Shown here: piece after piece, positions 53,896 through 64,000 of the stretch
How positions within the stretch are numbered: position 1 is the first letter of the stretch
Layout: each line of letters begins with the position of its first letter
NCBI GenBank assembly: GCA_964059195.1
Contig: CAXKWD010000003.1
Coordinates: 196,502,174-196,566,173 of the forward strand
Reading direction: 5' to 3'
DNA: 64,000 nt
Origin: Ectobius pallidus
Taxonomy: Eukaryota > Arthropoda > Insecta > Blattodea > Ectobiidae
Notes under the pieces: model-generated
What the model was told of the DNA's origin: nothing
The model's database searches: none
The model's input: the letters and a program-made list of their open reading frames with translations, nothing else
Made by a program: the position numbers and the translations under genes

Positions 53896-55860
53896 GTCGC
53901 AGGGAAAACCTCGATATGAGGATCATCCTGGAAGAGAAGAAGAAGGATTTTTGAACTGCGGATTTTTCAAAACTGGTATTAAGGGGATAGGGGGTGGAAT
54001 ATTCACTATGTTTGATCAAAATTTGCATTTTTTTGCTTTTTCATTAAGCGATATTATGTACCCTAACATAGGCTACTTCCAATGAAGGTATAATCTAAAA
54101 ACTGTAGAATTGTGGGTCTCTTTATTGGAGCACGTCCTGCCATCCCTTGCTTCTTTGAGAACTTCAGGAAGAAGTATGGCCTTCCAGCTAGCCTTAGGGA
54201 TGAAATAGTCACAATTGATATTGTCTAATCATGTAATTTGACGGTATTTACTTTATATGATGTTTATGTTTATGAGTTAAGTTTATGTAAGTATACTGAA
54301 TCCGCAGAGGCTACCTCCGATGGGAGACAGTTTTAGTACGAGTAAATAAAAATTATTGCATAAGTTTCAGTTTCCTCAGGCATTTTTAAGTCTCCCTAAT
54401 TACGTGATGTTACATTGGCTACTCTCTTTGTATATTTATATCTTTCGGATGAAAATAAGTAGTTTTCGACAAAATGAAACAGATTGCCCCTAAAAGAGAA
54501 AATAAATATTCAAATCGGTTTAATCAAAGTAGCATCAGTAGTTAATTCTAATGAGGCTCTATGTAAAAAACAAATGATTTAAATGACTGCAAACTTTCAA
54601 ATTCATTTTCCTGTAGGCCTTCTTCTTTTTCACTCCATTTCCATATATTTAGAACTAAATGCGTTCTACAAATTTAATGCAAGGAGTCTGAAATTTGTAC
54701 TATAAATTAAACCGTTTATGACTAACAAAATAACGCATGGTTTGTTTATAACTCGATAGTCTCAATAAATAATAAAATATGTAGGGTGACCATAATTCTT
54801 TTTTGTAGTAAAGTTATAAGAAAACTAATGCATGTTTTTCATAAATATGTCATTGGTCCTGTAATAAATAAGATTTTTTTAAATTTCCAAAACTGTCTTC
54901 CATCGGAGGTAATCTCTGTGGACTCAGTATACTTACATATACTTACGTATACTGAAATTGTGTGAAAATTTTTAATTTTTAAATACGAAAATTTTGAATT
55001 TTCTTCACAACATTAACTATGACATCATAAATACGTGCAAAAAAGGAAAAGTATGTGGCTTTAAAATGTTTAAAATATATATTCTCCTTTCCCCCTTAAT
55101 GCTGAAAAAAAACGACATAGAATTTCTATCTATAGTAGGTAATGGTATTAATGTTACTATTAGAGAAGCGAAACGAAATGTTAGATTTACGTTAACCACC
55201 TTACGATGATATGTCACGAAGCATATCTGCGACTTTCTATTTCTCTTATCATGACGATGTTCCACATATTGAACACTCTATGCACTCACCAGAGTAACAT
55301 GAATAATCATGAAACAGTACGAGGTTTCCGTTGCCACGCAACGGGCTGTTAGGTTCTTGTGCCAGACACAAGAGGGCTCTGGTAATCACTGTAGCGTCAC
55401 GCTTATGCATACTCATGTGATCAGTCATGCGAACTCCACCCAAACTCACCCGAGTCTTGATTAATAATCATAATAAATCGGGGCATATGTTAATAAATTT
55501 ACTCCTCCATAATTATCATAATACAAGAACGTACAGCTATAACTTGTTCCTTTGTTTAAAAAAATGTTAAATAACCATTCAAGTGGGAGAGAATATCATC
55601 ATTTGTGGGATTATCAAGTTCTATGTCGGTCTGGTGTGTAGTTGTGTACTAATACTGTTCCAGACATACTCACGCTGAAGAGGCTGCACGTATATAAGGA
55701 AAGTTCTTCTGAATTTAAATACCCAAAATTAATTTTTGACTATAATATTCTATTGATAGCGACATTTGAAGGTTCATTAGGGACATGAGAAGTAAAACGA
55801 ATACAATCTCTCACTTAAAATTTGTTAATTAGTTGATAAGTTACAAATTAGCCTTAAAAA
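53896..55860. other. Two kilobases with no recognised feature
   Basis: Frames up to 82 codons show no recognisable domain. No inverted repeats with target duplications were found. Confidence 0.4.
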
Positions 55861-56029
55861 TATTTGTTATTTCTTTTTCTGAAAATCGACAACATTCAGA
55901 ACATCAATAAAAGCGGCCATTCACTAACGCTCCGAATGGTGCATATCCATTTGCATTGTGTCCAAAAGATGATATCCAAAACTTTGGTGTCATTCAGTAT
56001 ATATACCTATTCTTCCCTTTGCGTTACGT

Positions 56030-56600
56030 TGTATAATAAACTACTTGTTCGCTCATTGGGGGCTCCGCCCCCAAACCCCCATCGAGGTTCTCGGGAAAGG
56101 TTTTTTAAAAGATCTATGGGAGATAGTGTGCGTGTATTTAGTCTGCTGTATGGGCTATTACCTTTCAGAGCCCTACGTTAAAACTGTTTGATAATACCGT
56201 TGCCATGGAAACCGTGCACTTTTCGGGTTTTTTTAGTGCTAAAAATTAAAAAATAAACTTCTTGAAATTTTCCTGTGTTTTACAGCCTAAAAGATAGATG
56301 TGTACCAAATTTAAAGTTTCTAGCTTATCTGGAAAGGGCAAACCTTAATGTCAGTGAGTGAATCAGCCATGTGGCTTTATAATATGGACATTGCTTCGCT
56401 CATTGGGGGCTCCACCCCCAAACCCCCGCCGTCGTTCTCGGGAAAGGTTTTTTAAAAGATCTTTGGGAGATAGATTTAGTCTGCTGTATTGGCTATTATC
56501 TTATTTCTAAATATTCAGAAGCCTATGTGAACACTGTTTGACAATACCATTGCCATAGAAACCGAGCACTTTTTCGGGGGTTTTTAGGGCTAAAAATAAA
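56030..56600. repeat. Two tandem units of about 347 bp with GC hairpins
   Basis: The words 'cgctcattgggggctcc' occur at 56,049 and 56,396, followed in both cases by 'ctcgggaaaggttttttaaa' and 'agtctgctgtat'. Each unit has a short GC hairpin (GGGGGCTCCGCCCCC at 56,058-56,072, one mismatch in unit 2). Unit 1 also contains a copy of the 155 bp repeat found downstream (56,250-56,360). Confidence 0.85.
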
Positions 56601-56605
56601 AAAAA

Positions 56606-57382
56606 AAGTGTGCGTGGAACGCCACGCGACAGAAGTAAAACTTGTTTTAATTTTTATTTTTTCAATTTTCTATTATTAGATTTTTCAATTTTGCATTATT
56701 GGACTTTTTAATATTGGGTTTTTCGATCTTTGAATTTTGAATTTTTTTATTTTTAAAATTTTGGATTTTTGGAATTTTATGGGAAATTGACCTATACACT
56801 TTATTTTCAAGTTCCCCCATAAATGATATTTACATACTGTTAGAAGAACTTAAAGACAATATCACATAGGCCTATCACAAGAGAAAGTAACTCTGTCTCG
56901 GAAGCTGAACTTATGCGCGTGAAAGAAAATTTCCTAAAAAGGTGCCAGTATTGTGTGGATGCAAGAGGAGAACATTTCCAATATCTCTTGTGATGAGGTA
57001 CGTGGTTATTTTCATTGTAATTTTAGCTTTAAATGTGAGAACCTGAATCATTACACCGACCGCGGCAATATTAGTATAGATATTTCACCCGATTGCTCGG
57101 GAGTTGGAGCTGTGCCAGCCGCGACGCAGAAACCCGCGTCAATGGCCAACTCTTGCGTGGTACTCACTGTACTATTCCCATTTGCAGGTCCTCGTACTAG
57201 GTCTGAAAAATGTCCTTTGATTACTCCTAATCATTGAGTTGATTGTTTTCTGTGCAGTCCGCTCCGAAACACGTTAGAAATTTCGTGACGGTTTTCAGCG
57301 TTACATTAATTTCGTGACGATTTTAGAGCGTTACACAAGTTCCCGATTTACCCCTACCGCCACTAAAGAAGTTTTACTTCAA
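56606..57382. repeat. AT-rich repeat element with short inverted termini, copy 2
   Basis: It begins with the hairpin GCGTGG/CCACGC and AGAAGTAAAACTT, and ends AAGTTTTACTTC. It holds, in order, a short AT-rich block, the segment also present at 1-300, and the segment also present at 2870-3030. It is thus the most complete copy in the window. The frame 56,953-57,237 is not supported as a gene. Confidence 0.7.
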
Positions 57383-58300
57383 TAAACTTTTTGGAATTCT
57401 CCTGCGGTTTACAGCCTAAAAGCTATATGTGTACCAAATTTCAAGTTTCTAGCTCATCTGGAAGTGGGCAAACATTAAAGTCAGTGAGCCGAGCCGAGCC
57501 CTTTTTCGGTAGGTTTTTAGGGCTACAAATTAAAATAATAAACCTTTTGGAATTTTCCTGTGGTTTACAGCCTTAACGCTTTACGTGTACCAAATTTCAA
57601 GTTTCTAGCTCATCTGGAAGTGATCAAACATTAATGGCAGTGAGCCGAACTGAGCCCTTTTTCGGGAGGATTTTAGGGCTAAAATTTAAAAAAATTAAAC
57701 TTTTTGGAATTTTCCTGTGGTTTACAGCCTAGAAGCTATAAGTGTACCAAATTTCAAGTTTCTAGCTCATCTGGAAGTGGGCAATCATTAATGTGAGTGA
57801 GCCGAACCGAGCCCTTTTTCGGGGGATTTTAGGGCTAAAAATAAAAAATAAATAAACTTTTTGGAATTCTCCTGCGGTTTACAGCCTAAAAGCTATATGT
57901 GTACCAAATTTCAAGTTTCTAGCTCATCTGGAAGTGGGCGAACATTAATGTCAGTGAGCCGATCCGAGCCCTTTTTCGGGGGTTTTTAGGGCTAAAAATT
58001 AAACAATTAATTTTTGGAATTTTTCTGTGGTTTACAGCCTAAGAGCTATAATTGTACCAAATTTCAAGTTTCTAGCTCATCTGAAAGTGGGCAAACATTA
58101 ATGTCGGTGAGCTGAGCCGAGCCCTTTTTCGGGGGTTTTTAAGGCTAAAAAATATAAAAATAACTTTTTGGAATTTTCCTGTGGTCTACAGCCTAGCAGC
58201 TTTACGTGTACCAAATTTGAAGTTTCTAGTTCATCTGGAAGTGGACAAACATTAATGTCAGTGAGTGAGTGAGTGAGTCAGTCGTGTGGCTTTATATTGT
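57383..58300 (+). repeat. Six-unit tandem repeat, 153-157 bp period
   Basis: The word GGAATTCTCCTG or GGAATTTTCCTG recurs at 57,393, 57,549, 57,706, 57,863, 58,016 and 58,170. Each unit continues with 'tttacagcct', 'gtgtaccaaatttcaagttt', 'agctcatctggaagtg' and 'gagccctttttcggg'. The last unit ends in GTGA repeats and 'gtgtggctttatattg'. Unit 0 is embedded in the upstream 347 bp repeat. Confidence 0.95.
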
Positions 58301-58309
58301 AGGGATTTT

Positions 58310-58895
58310 ACTCGTACATAATATTATGTACAGACGCACGAAAACAATAGATGAAGAAGAACTTAACGATTCCTGCTGCCTGGTTGCCTTTGGATGAAAA
58401 CAAAGGAAAAGAAGACAAGGAAGTCTCCTTAAACTTTACTTCAAAACAATCTAGTACAATTGTATTCTAGTACAGGTGAATCTTTCCCTCCTTCAAAAGT
58501 TTGAATTTTCTCAGAACGCTTTCAATTTCATGACCTTTTCTCTGCTCTTCTCAAATGCTACAATAAATTAGACATTCTTGAGTAAGTCACGGTATGTCTT
58601 TGAGGCCTCTTAGTTCTTCTTAGGAAAGAGAAACTGCTGTTTTACTTGCTAAAGTTCTTACTGCTTCAAACATGTTAACAATCCTCAAACGCGTTCCTAT
58701 TCTTGTCACTTACCGGTAGGCCACATCTCTTCGAAGTAAAGATACTTTTCAATGTTTTACTTATGTAAGAAGTTCTTGGCAACTTTCATATCTTCTGGGG
58801 AAGGCTAATAGGCAAATAAATGAACTGGATTGAAGAAATATGGCGCCATTATAAGTAATAATTGATTAATTTCATATTTAAAGTGGTATAGGAAC
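58310..58895. other. Stretch with no recognisable feature
   Basis: No coding frame or repeat recognised. Confidence 0.4.
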
Positions 58896-58897
58896 AA

Positions 58898-59150
58898 TCA
58901 ATAATCTTAAAAGGTTCCGCCTGAAATACCACTATTTGTTCGTACACAGCTGGAAGCTGAAGGAGAATATGATCAGGAATACAAAAGATTGTACCTATTA
59001 AGTAAATTGCTTATATGTTTATTAAGTTACGATTTTAAAAAGAACAACACTGCATAATTAGCTTAAAATTAATACAATAATTATTACTCAATATGGGCTA
59101 ATGTACGAACAAATAGTGGTATATCAGGCGGAACCTTTTAAGATTATTGA
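58898..59150. mobile_element. Inverted-repeat element, 49 bp arms (253 bp)
   Basis: The arm TCAATAATCTTAAAAGGTTC to ACTATTTGTTCGTACA is mirrored at 59,102-59,150 with one mismatch. The middle is about 155 bases of AT-rich DNA. No certain target duplication. It is probably a MITE. Confidence 0.8.
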
Positions 59151-59645
59151 TCTATTACACAGCCCAACAAAAAAATTACTTTTTGTTTGGTGTTTCAGCT
59201 GTTTTCACAGGATTTTGACTATACTTAGCAGGCTTATTCCAAATATGTAAACAGTTTTTCTCTGCCAGCTCTACTTTTATATTTTATTAGTGAACTCTTA
59301 GCCTAGCGAAACAAAATCTTGCTTGATAATATAGCTAGTGAAGTTCTTGACCTTACTTTGGACACGTAGGACGAAAATTTTACGAAGTACAGAAAAACTA
59401 AAAGCTGGATTATTTTTTTGGCCCTCAAATTGACAGCTCATAAGTCATAAACGACCGTAGAATATGTTATATCAATTTTTTGAAAGATCCCATGTTATAT
59501 TGTTATTGTAATGTTAATGTAATGTTACTGTGTTGCTTTTTTCTTCACATGATTTAGAAGCTAAAAAATAGGTTTTTTTTTATGTATATCAAAGGTAAAA
59601 TGAGATAATATGCATAATGGTATTACCATATCTCACAAAACTAAA
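59151..59645. other. Stretch with no recognisable feature
   Basis: AT-rich, no coding frame. Confidence 0.4.
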
Positions 59646-59649
59646 GCTA

Positions 59650-60050
59650 ATAAGGCGAAACTAATGGCACATTTGGCATCAGCGACCTAACATACCCAAG
59701 AATTAGTATAAATTCTAAGGCACCAAAAAATCCTACCTCCACAAAATGAACATAAGATCTTCACCACTCTGTAGCTGCCCTGAGAAACTTCCACAGACTG
59801 CCATACACTTGATGACAGAATGCAGCAAGTATTCAAGAGATCGACCAGCTGCATTACGCACAGGTCCACTACCAATGGTTCTGAAGCTTCACTTCAACAC
59901 AATTGAAGTCGCAGAATTCCTCAAGAGCATCTTCCGCACACTTGAATAAAACTTATTAAATATGTATTTACAATCTAAATATTCCGTGATATACCATTAG
60001 GTAAAACACGGATTGTATATAATTCTTTAAATAAAAAAAATATAAAAAAA
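59650..60050 (+). pseudogene. LINE (R1/jockey-like) C-terminal fragment with zinc knuckle and A-rich end
   Basis: The frame 59,746-59,949 holds CSCPEKLPQTAIHLMTEC, a C-x-C-x(9)-H-x4-C motif of the kind found after the RNase H or reverse transcriptase domain of R1, LOA and jockey-type elements. It ends VAEFLKSIFRTLE and a stop. A run of A-rich sequence (60,029-60,050) lies 80 bases downstream, as at a LINE 3' end. Upstream coding domains are absent. Confidence 0.78.
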
Positions 60051-60690
60051 AGGCACCAAAATGGCTGTTGGTCTGTGTTATAAGTGCATACCCTGACAAC
60101 CCTGTCAAATAGGCAATACGCATCCATGAGAGGCTTTCAGCATCTCTCCGGCATCCGTATGTAAATGAAGAGCTTAAATACCTAACTGCTATCTCACCTC
60201 ACCGTCTAGTGTAATAAATAACAATACACGATACATGCAGAGCTATTCTGACATAGCACTTCGAAAACGTATAGGCTACACTCGGTGAATGACTGACGCT
60301 GCCTGCATTGAGGGTGCAGCAACTGATTAGCAGGTTTGCGCGTGGCTTGGAGTAGCTCCAAGTAGGATTTCCCCATTCATTACGCGATGGTTCGGTGAAG
60401 TGTTGGAGCGGACTTGATATGTAGTACACCCACAGCACCACGCCAAACAGATGGCGGCCCCCCCCCATTTTACTACGATATTTTGAAGTGATACCAGTCC
60501 ATTTGGACATTTGGAGCGATAGAGAATGGCCGCCCTAAGAGCTGTGTGCCAGTTAAAAATTGTAGCGGCGGGCACACTGGCAATATTTTATTTCACAGCA
60601 GCTACACGGGTGAAGATTAAAAAAGAAAAAATGATCCTCCATGTTAAAATTCGTATCGTTATGCCTGGTGTTTCTTTTTCATAATGACAA
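60051..60690. other. Stretch with no recognisable feature
   Basis: Two overlapping minus-strand frames of 82 and 103 codons (60,199-60,575) have no recognisable domain. Confidence 0.35.
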
Positions 60691-60691
60691 T

Positions 60692-60722
60692 GATGATGAT
60701 GATGATGATAATAATAATAAGA
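60692..60722. repeat. (GAT)n/(AAT)n microsatellite
   Basis: GATGAT units grade into AATAAT upstream of the SINE. Confidence 0.9.
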
Positions 60723-60748
60723 ATAAAGTAATCTGATATAACAAAGTG

Positions 60749-61046
60749 TGACCGCCAGCATGGTCTTGTGGCATACAGATCCGTCGGTCCGGATTCGATC
60801 CCTGGAAGCTCCTCGGATTTTTCTGATGTAAGGATGTCTGGTAGGGGTGCACTAAGCCTCATGATTCAAATTGAGCATCTACTTGATAGAGAAGTAGCGG
60901 CTCCAGTCATAGAAACCACCATTAACGGCCTTGGGTGTCGGCATGCTGACCATATGCCCCCAATCCTTCCATCTGTCTATGGTAGATGACGCAGCGGTCG
61001 GGTGGTAGGTCTTGTCCCTCCAGGGATGTAGCGCCATGGAGTTTCC
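60749..61046 (+). repeat. tRNA-derived SINE, family F, full-length copy (298 bp)
   Basis: ATATAACAAAGTG flanks it exactly (60,736-60,748 and 61,047-61,059). The plus strand has a B box GGATTCGATCCC at about 60,790; the A-box region 'gcatggtcttgtgg' is less canonical. The body contains 'aaccaccattaacggccttg'. A diverged fragment is at 44,870-45,040. Confidence 0.9.
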
Positions 61047-61059
61047 ATATAACAAAGTG

Positions 61060-62450
61060 CCAGAATTTTTTTTTTAAATCAGCGATAATTGCAATTGTGA
61101 TAGGCCCATGCAGAAAAGAAGTAATTTTTTGGTATCGATCTCCTAGCTAAGTACCAGATCGATTCATTAAAGCAGTGCTTCCGGAAGAACAAAGGTCTAA
61201 AGTGTGATTCTTACCCTTAATTCATACTCGTATACGAAAATTCTTAAAATATGTCAACATTTTAAAAAATGCACTGGCAATAATATTAATGATGTAAGCA
61301 TAGTCCTACGATTCGCTGACATGTTTGGGGTTATAAATTCAATCTCAAATCAATCTGTCAGGAATTACATTAGGTCTATTGCTTGCACAGGAGCGCTTAA
61401 TAAAAATACATTCAAATATGATGTAGATATTGGTAGCCTACATTTCGAAAGAATGCACAATATTATAGCAACAGCAGCTGCGTTCAACTATTCAACACCT
61501 AGATAAGCGAGCGACAATGTGATACTTTATGTTCAGGTTATTGCGGACCATGCAATATTTTTGTAGCATTTTTATATACATTATAATGGCTATTTATATA
61601 CCAAGTACGCAAAATAACGCTTTAGCGGACGAATCTAGTATAGCGGCCGAGGCGAAAGCCGAGGCTGAAATACTGGATGAGTCCGCTAAAGTTTTTGCGT
61701 ATGTGGGGCATACAATATTTTTTAGTAAAATTTCTATAAATTATATGAAATAAAACAAAAATACCGTATAATTAATTATAATGAAAGGCAGTCAGTCATT
61801 TCTTTAAGTTATCTGGTCATGGCCATCTAGATCATAAAACAACAATGACCGTACGTAGCAATAACAAATGTGGTAGTATAGATGCATAATATATGAGTTC
61901 CTTGTTTGTAAACAATATTGCATACCAACTAGTATTTATGAAAAGCTTGTGAAAATATAAATGATAATACCGAGGAAATTTCAATCCAAGCAAGAAACAT
62001 TGAATTGGAGCTGATGCCAGCAACTTCACGGCAGAAGTAGACTAGAGAAGGGATATATTACGGCATTTAAATGCTGTTGCTTCCATGGTAAGGAATGTTT
62101 TTCATGTGAACCAAAATGTGAAAAGTTGTTGGCTTATATTTGTTGTCATATGACGAAGTGGGCTATCGTGTTTTGCGAAAAATCCTCGTAAAGTTTCTGA
62201 TTATCATAAAGAAACGTGTTGGCTTAAATTTGTTGTTTTATGACCAATTACACTGGGCAACAAAAAAGAAACTTTCTTTTGTCTCAGAAAGAAAAATATG
62301 TGATTCTGATAGCATTTCTTCTCCTGAATTGAAATATGATATCGGTTTTTCTCCATCACGCAAGGTTTCCGAGAGACAGGCATTTATAATTTCAAACACT
62401 TTAATATTTTCTACATTCTTAAATACACAATATACGAACATTCGGACTCA
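61060..62450. other. Stretch with no recognised feature
   Basis: Plus-strand frames at 61,204-61,506 (100 codons) and 62,140-62,469 (109 codons) have no domain I can name. A short inverted repeat (tttagcggac ... gtccgctaaa) at 61,620-61,692 encloses a GC-rich 'gaggcgaaagccgaggc' palindrome. Confidence 0.4.
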
Positions 62451-62451
62451 C

Positions 62452-64000
62452 CTAGAAGGTAAGAAATGACGATTTTCTGCTATATTTCGCCTGTGGAGCA
62501 TCCCTCTTGATGATCCAACAATAATCGGCCAGCATATTAGGATTCCATTTGCCTTGATATCTCTTTTCTATAGCTGAAATCTCCTGATGAAAGCGTTCCC
62601 CGTGCTCATCGCTCACTGCGCCAAGATTTTCCGGGAAGAAATCTAGGTGCGAGTGCAGGAAGTGAATTTTTAAGGACATATTACAGCCCAAATTTTTATA
62701 AGATGTTATAAGATCATTGACAATATCACGCTAATTTTCCGCCTTTCGATTTCCCAAAAAACTGTGAGTTACTTTTTTGAATGCTTGCCAAGCTGCTTTC
62801 TCCAGTGGATTCAATAGTTCCTCAAACTTCTCATCATGCATTAGTGATCGTATTTGTGGACCCACAAATATCCCATCTTTAATTTTTGCTTCACTAATTT
62901 TAGGAAACTTCTGTTTTAAGTACACGAAACCAGGAGTATTGCCCATGGCTCTCACAAAATTCTTCATCAATCCTAATTTGATATGTAAGGGAGGTAGATA
63001 CACATTTTTAGGATTACACAATGCGTCATGTTTCACATTTTTCTGTCCAGGAATGAATGATTCGCGTTTAGGCATTCTTTTCTGATGTAATGGTTTTTTC
63101 TGTCCCTACTATCCCAAAGACACAAAAAGCAACAGTAATTTGTGTAACCAAGCTGCAGACCAAGAATAAGTGCAATTATCTTCAAATCACCACAAATATT
63201 CCATTCGTACACTGCATATTGAAGCTTTGCCAATATAAATTGAAAGTTTTCATATGTTTCTTTCATACTAGCAGAGTGAGCCACCGGTATTGATGGGAAT
63301 TTATTTCCATTATGCAGAAGCACTGCTTTTAAACTTGCTTTGGAGGAATCAATGAACAAGCGCCATTCTGTTGGGTTATGTTCAATACCAAATGTCTCCA
63401 TAAGAGAAGAAATGTCATTACAAAACACTAAGCCATTTTCTTCAGAAAAATAGCCTTTAAATTGAGAATGACGACTACGATAAGTACATATCTTTGTATT
63501 CTTTTGAAGAAGATTCCATCCTTTTAGCCGGGAACCAAGCATTTCAGACTGGTTTTTGGATAATTTTAAATCCCGTATGAGATCGTTAAGATCTACTTGA
63601 GTCAATAAATGAGGCTCAGATGAACAGCTTTGTTCAAAAGTTGTATCACCAAAATCTGTTTCTTCTTCTTCCTTACTTCCATCGGAATCTGAGCTCTCTT
63701 CATCTAATGTCACATGTTCTGGAGGCTTTGGTATGGGCAATTCTTCGCTGTGTGGAACTGGTCTCATTGCAGATTGCAAGTCAGGGTACACCACTGTATG
63801 TTTTGATTTTGACGTAATCCCTTTAATGTTTGTTGAGCAGAAATAACAGTCAGAGGAGTGATCTTTGGGTTCCCTCCAAATCATAGGGATAGCAAATGGC
63901 GTGTGGCATGTGCCATTCTTCCATGCAGTGAGAAGCCTACTATACGATAAACAACAGATATGTGGGGCCCAGGTCCTTGGTTTGGTCCCCCACTTTACAC
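62452..64000 (-). pseudogene. Uncharacterised, probably transposon-borne protein; one frameshift, one stop
   Basis: The minus strand carries one long coding region. It enters the window open at 64,000 (WAPHICCLSYSRLLTAWKNG then TCHTPFAIP) and continues through a 283-residue open stretch (63,884-63,033). A one-base shift near 63,073 leads to MPKRESFIPGQKNVKH and LPPLHIKLGLMKNFVRAMG; an in-frame stop lies at 62,731. It resumes RDIVNDLITSYKNLGCNMS, FFPENLGAVSDEHGERFHQE, RYQGKWNPNMLADYCW, and the terminal stop at 62,452. The N-terminal part has Cys pairs (DCYFC) and an acidic linker. The middle has WRLFIDSSKASLKAVLLHNG and ICGDLK, then YTNYCCFLCLWDSR. Aspartates in FID and CGD, followed by a conserved DEHGERFH, could be an RNase H-like catalytic triad; that is inference. 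I recall this as a repeated, unnamed family in arthropod and cnidarian genomes. Confidence 0.8.

Noticed and set aside
57383..58300. CRISPR-like array
   Set aside because: Units are about 155 bp and contiguous, without unique spacers; the genome is eukaryotic.
61204..61753. Two plus-strand frames of 100 and 74 codons as a small gene pair
   Set aside because: No recognisable domain, no splice or promoter context that I can support, and AT-rich codon choice typical of chance frames here.

Overview
The window reads as non-coding DNA from a large, AT-rich, transposon-dominated animal genome, most likely an arthropod and probably an insect. The evidence is the mix of tRNA-derived SINEs with 11-13 bp target duplications, a BEL/Pao LTR retrotransposon, hAT-type MITEs with 8 bp duplications, mariner remnants, Helitrons with CTAG ends, several decayed non-LTR retrotransposons, and long AT, AAT and TG microsatellites. 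No prokaryotic gene organisation, rRNA, genuine tRNA or CRISPR array is present. The species cannot be fixed from the sequence alone.

Layout. 1-3,600: a multi-copy AT-rich repeat family, a small TA-flanked MITE and a hAT MITE. 3,600-7,600: a TTA-flanked MITE, a larger inverted-repeat element carrying a transposase-like remnant and a nested SINE, head-to-head mariner fragments and a LINE tail. 7,800-9,030: a Helitron. 11,150-12,950: a decayed hAT transposase gene with a four-copy in-frame 33 bp repeat and a nested MITE. 13,000-15,000: SINEs, a roughly 730 bp tandem segmental duplication and a non-autonomous element. 15,430-17,345: a LINE reverse transcriptase remnant split exactly by a Helitron. 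18,186-20,055: two MITEs and the best candidate for a host exon (19,399-19,596). 20,814-27,514: a hAT MITE interrupted by a very young BEL/Pao element (identical 382 bp LTRs) that lacks the integrase core. 27,800-29,740: two more MITEs. 31,200-33,240: a SINE and a LINE 3' end split by a hAT MITE. 34,500-36,100: SINE, LINE tail and a non-autonomous element. 38,150-40,633: a MITE containing a Helitron, then an internally deleted Tc1/mariner element. 41,800-45,510: Helitron ends, a SINE, a mariner-type N-terminal fragment split by the second copy of the hAT MITE, a long perfect fold-back and a LINE tail. 47,000-53,900: SINEs, a truncated MITE and LINE fragments. 56,000-58,310: a compound satellite-like repeat with six tandem 153-157 bp units. 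58,900-61,050: an inverted repeat, a LINE tail and a SINE. 62,452-64,000: a nearly intact pseudogene of an uncharacterised, probably transposon-borne protein family that runs off the right edge.

Nothing here works together as a pathway. The main value of the window is its record of nested insertions. Several target sites can be read directly because the uninterrupted form is also present or because a reading frame resumes exactly across the insertion. The items most worth a second look are the integrase-deleted but young BEL copy with its empty site in the same window, the uncharacterised family at the right edge, and the possible host exon with a MITE in its 3' untranslated region.
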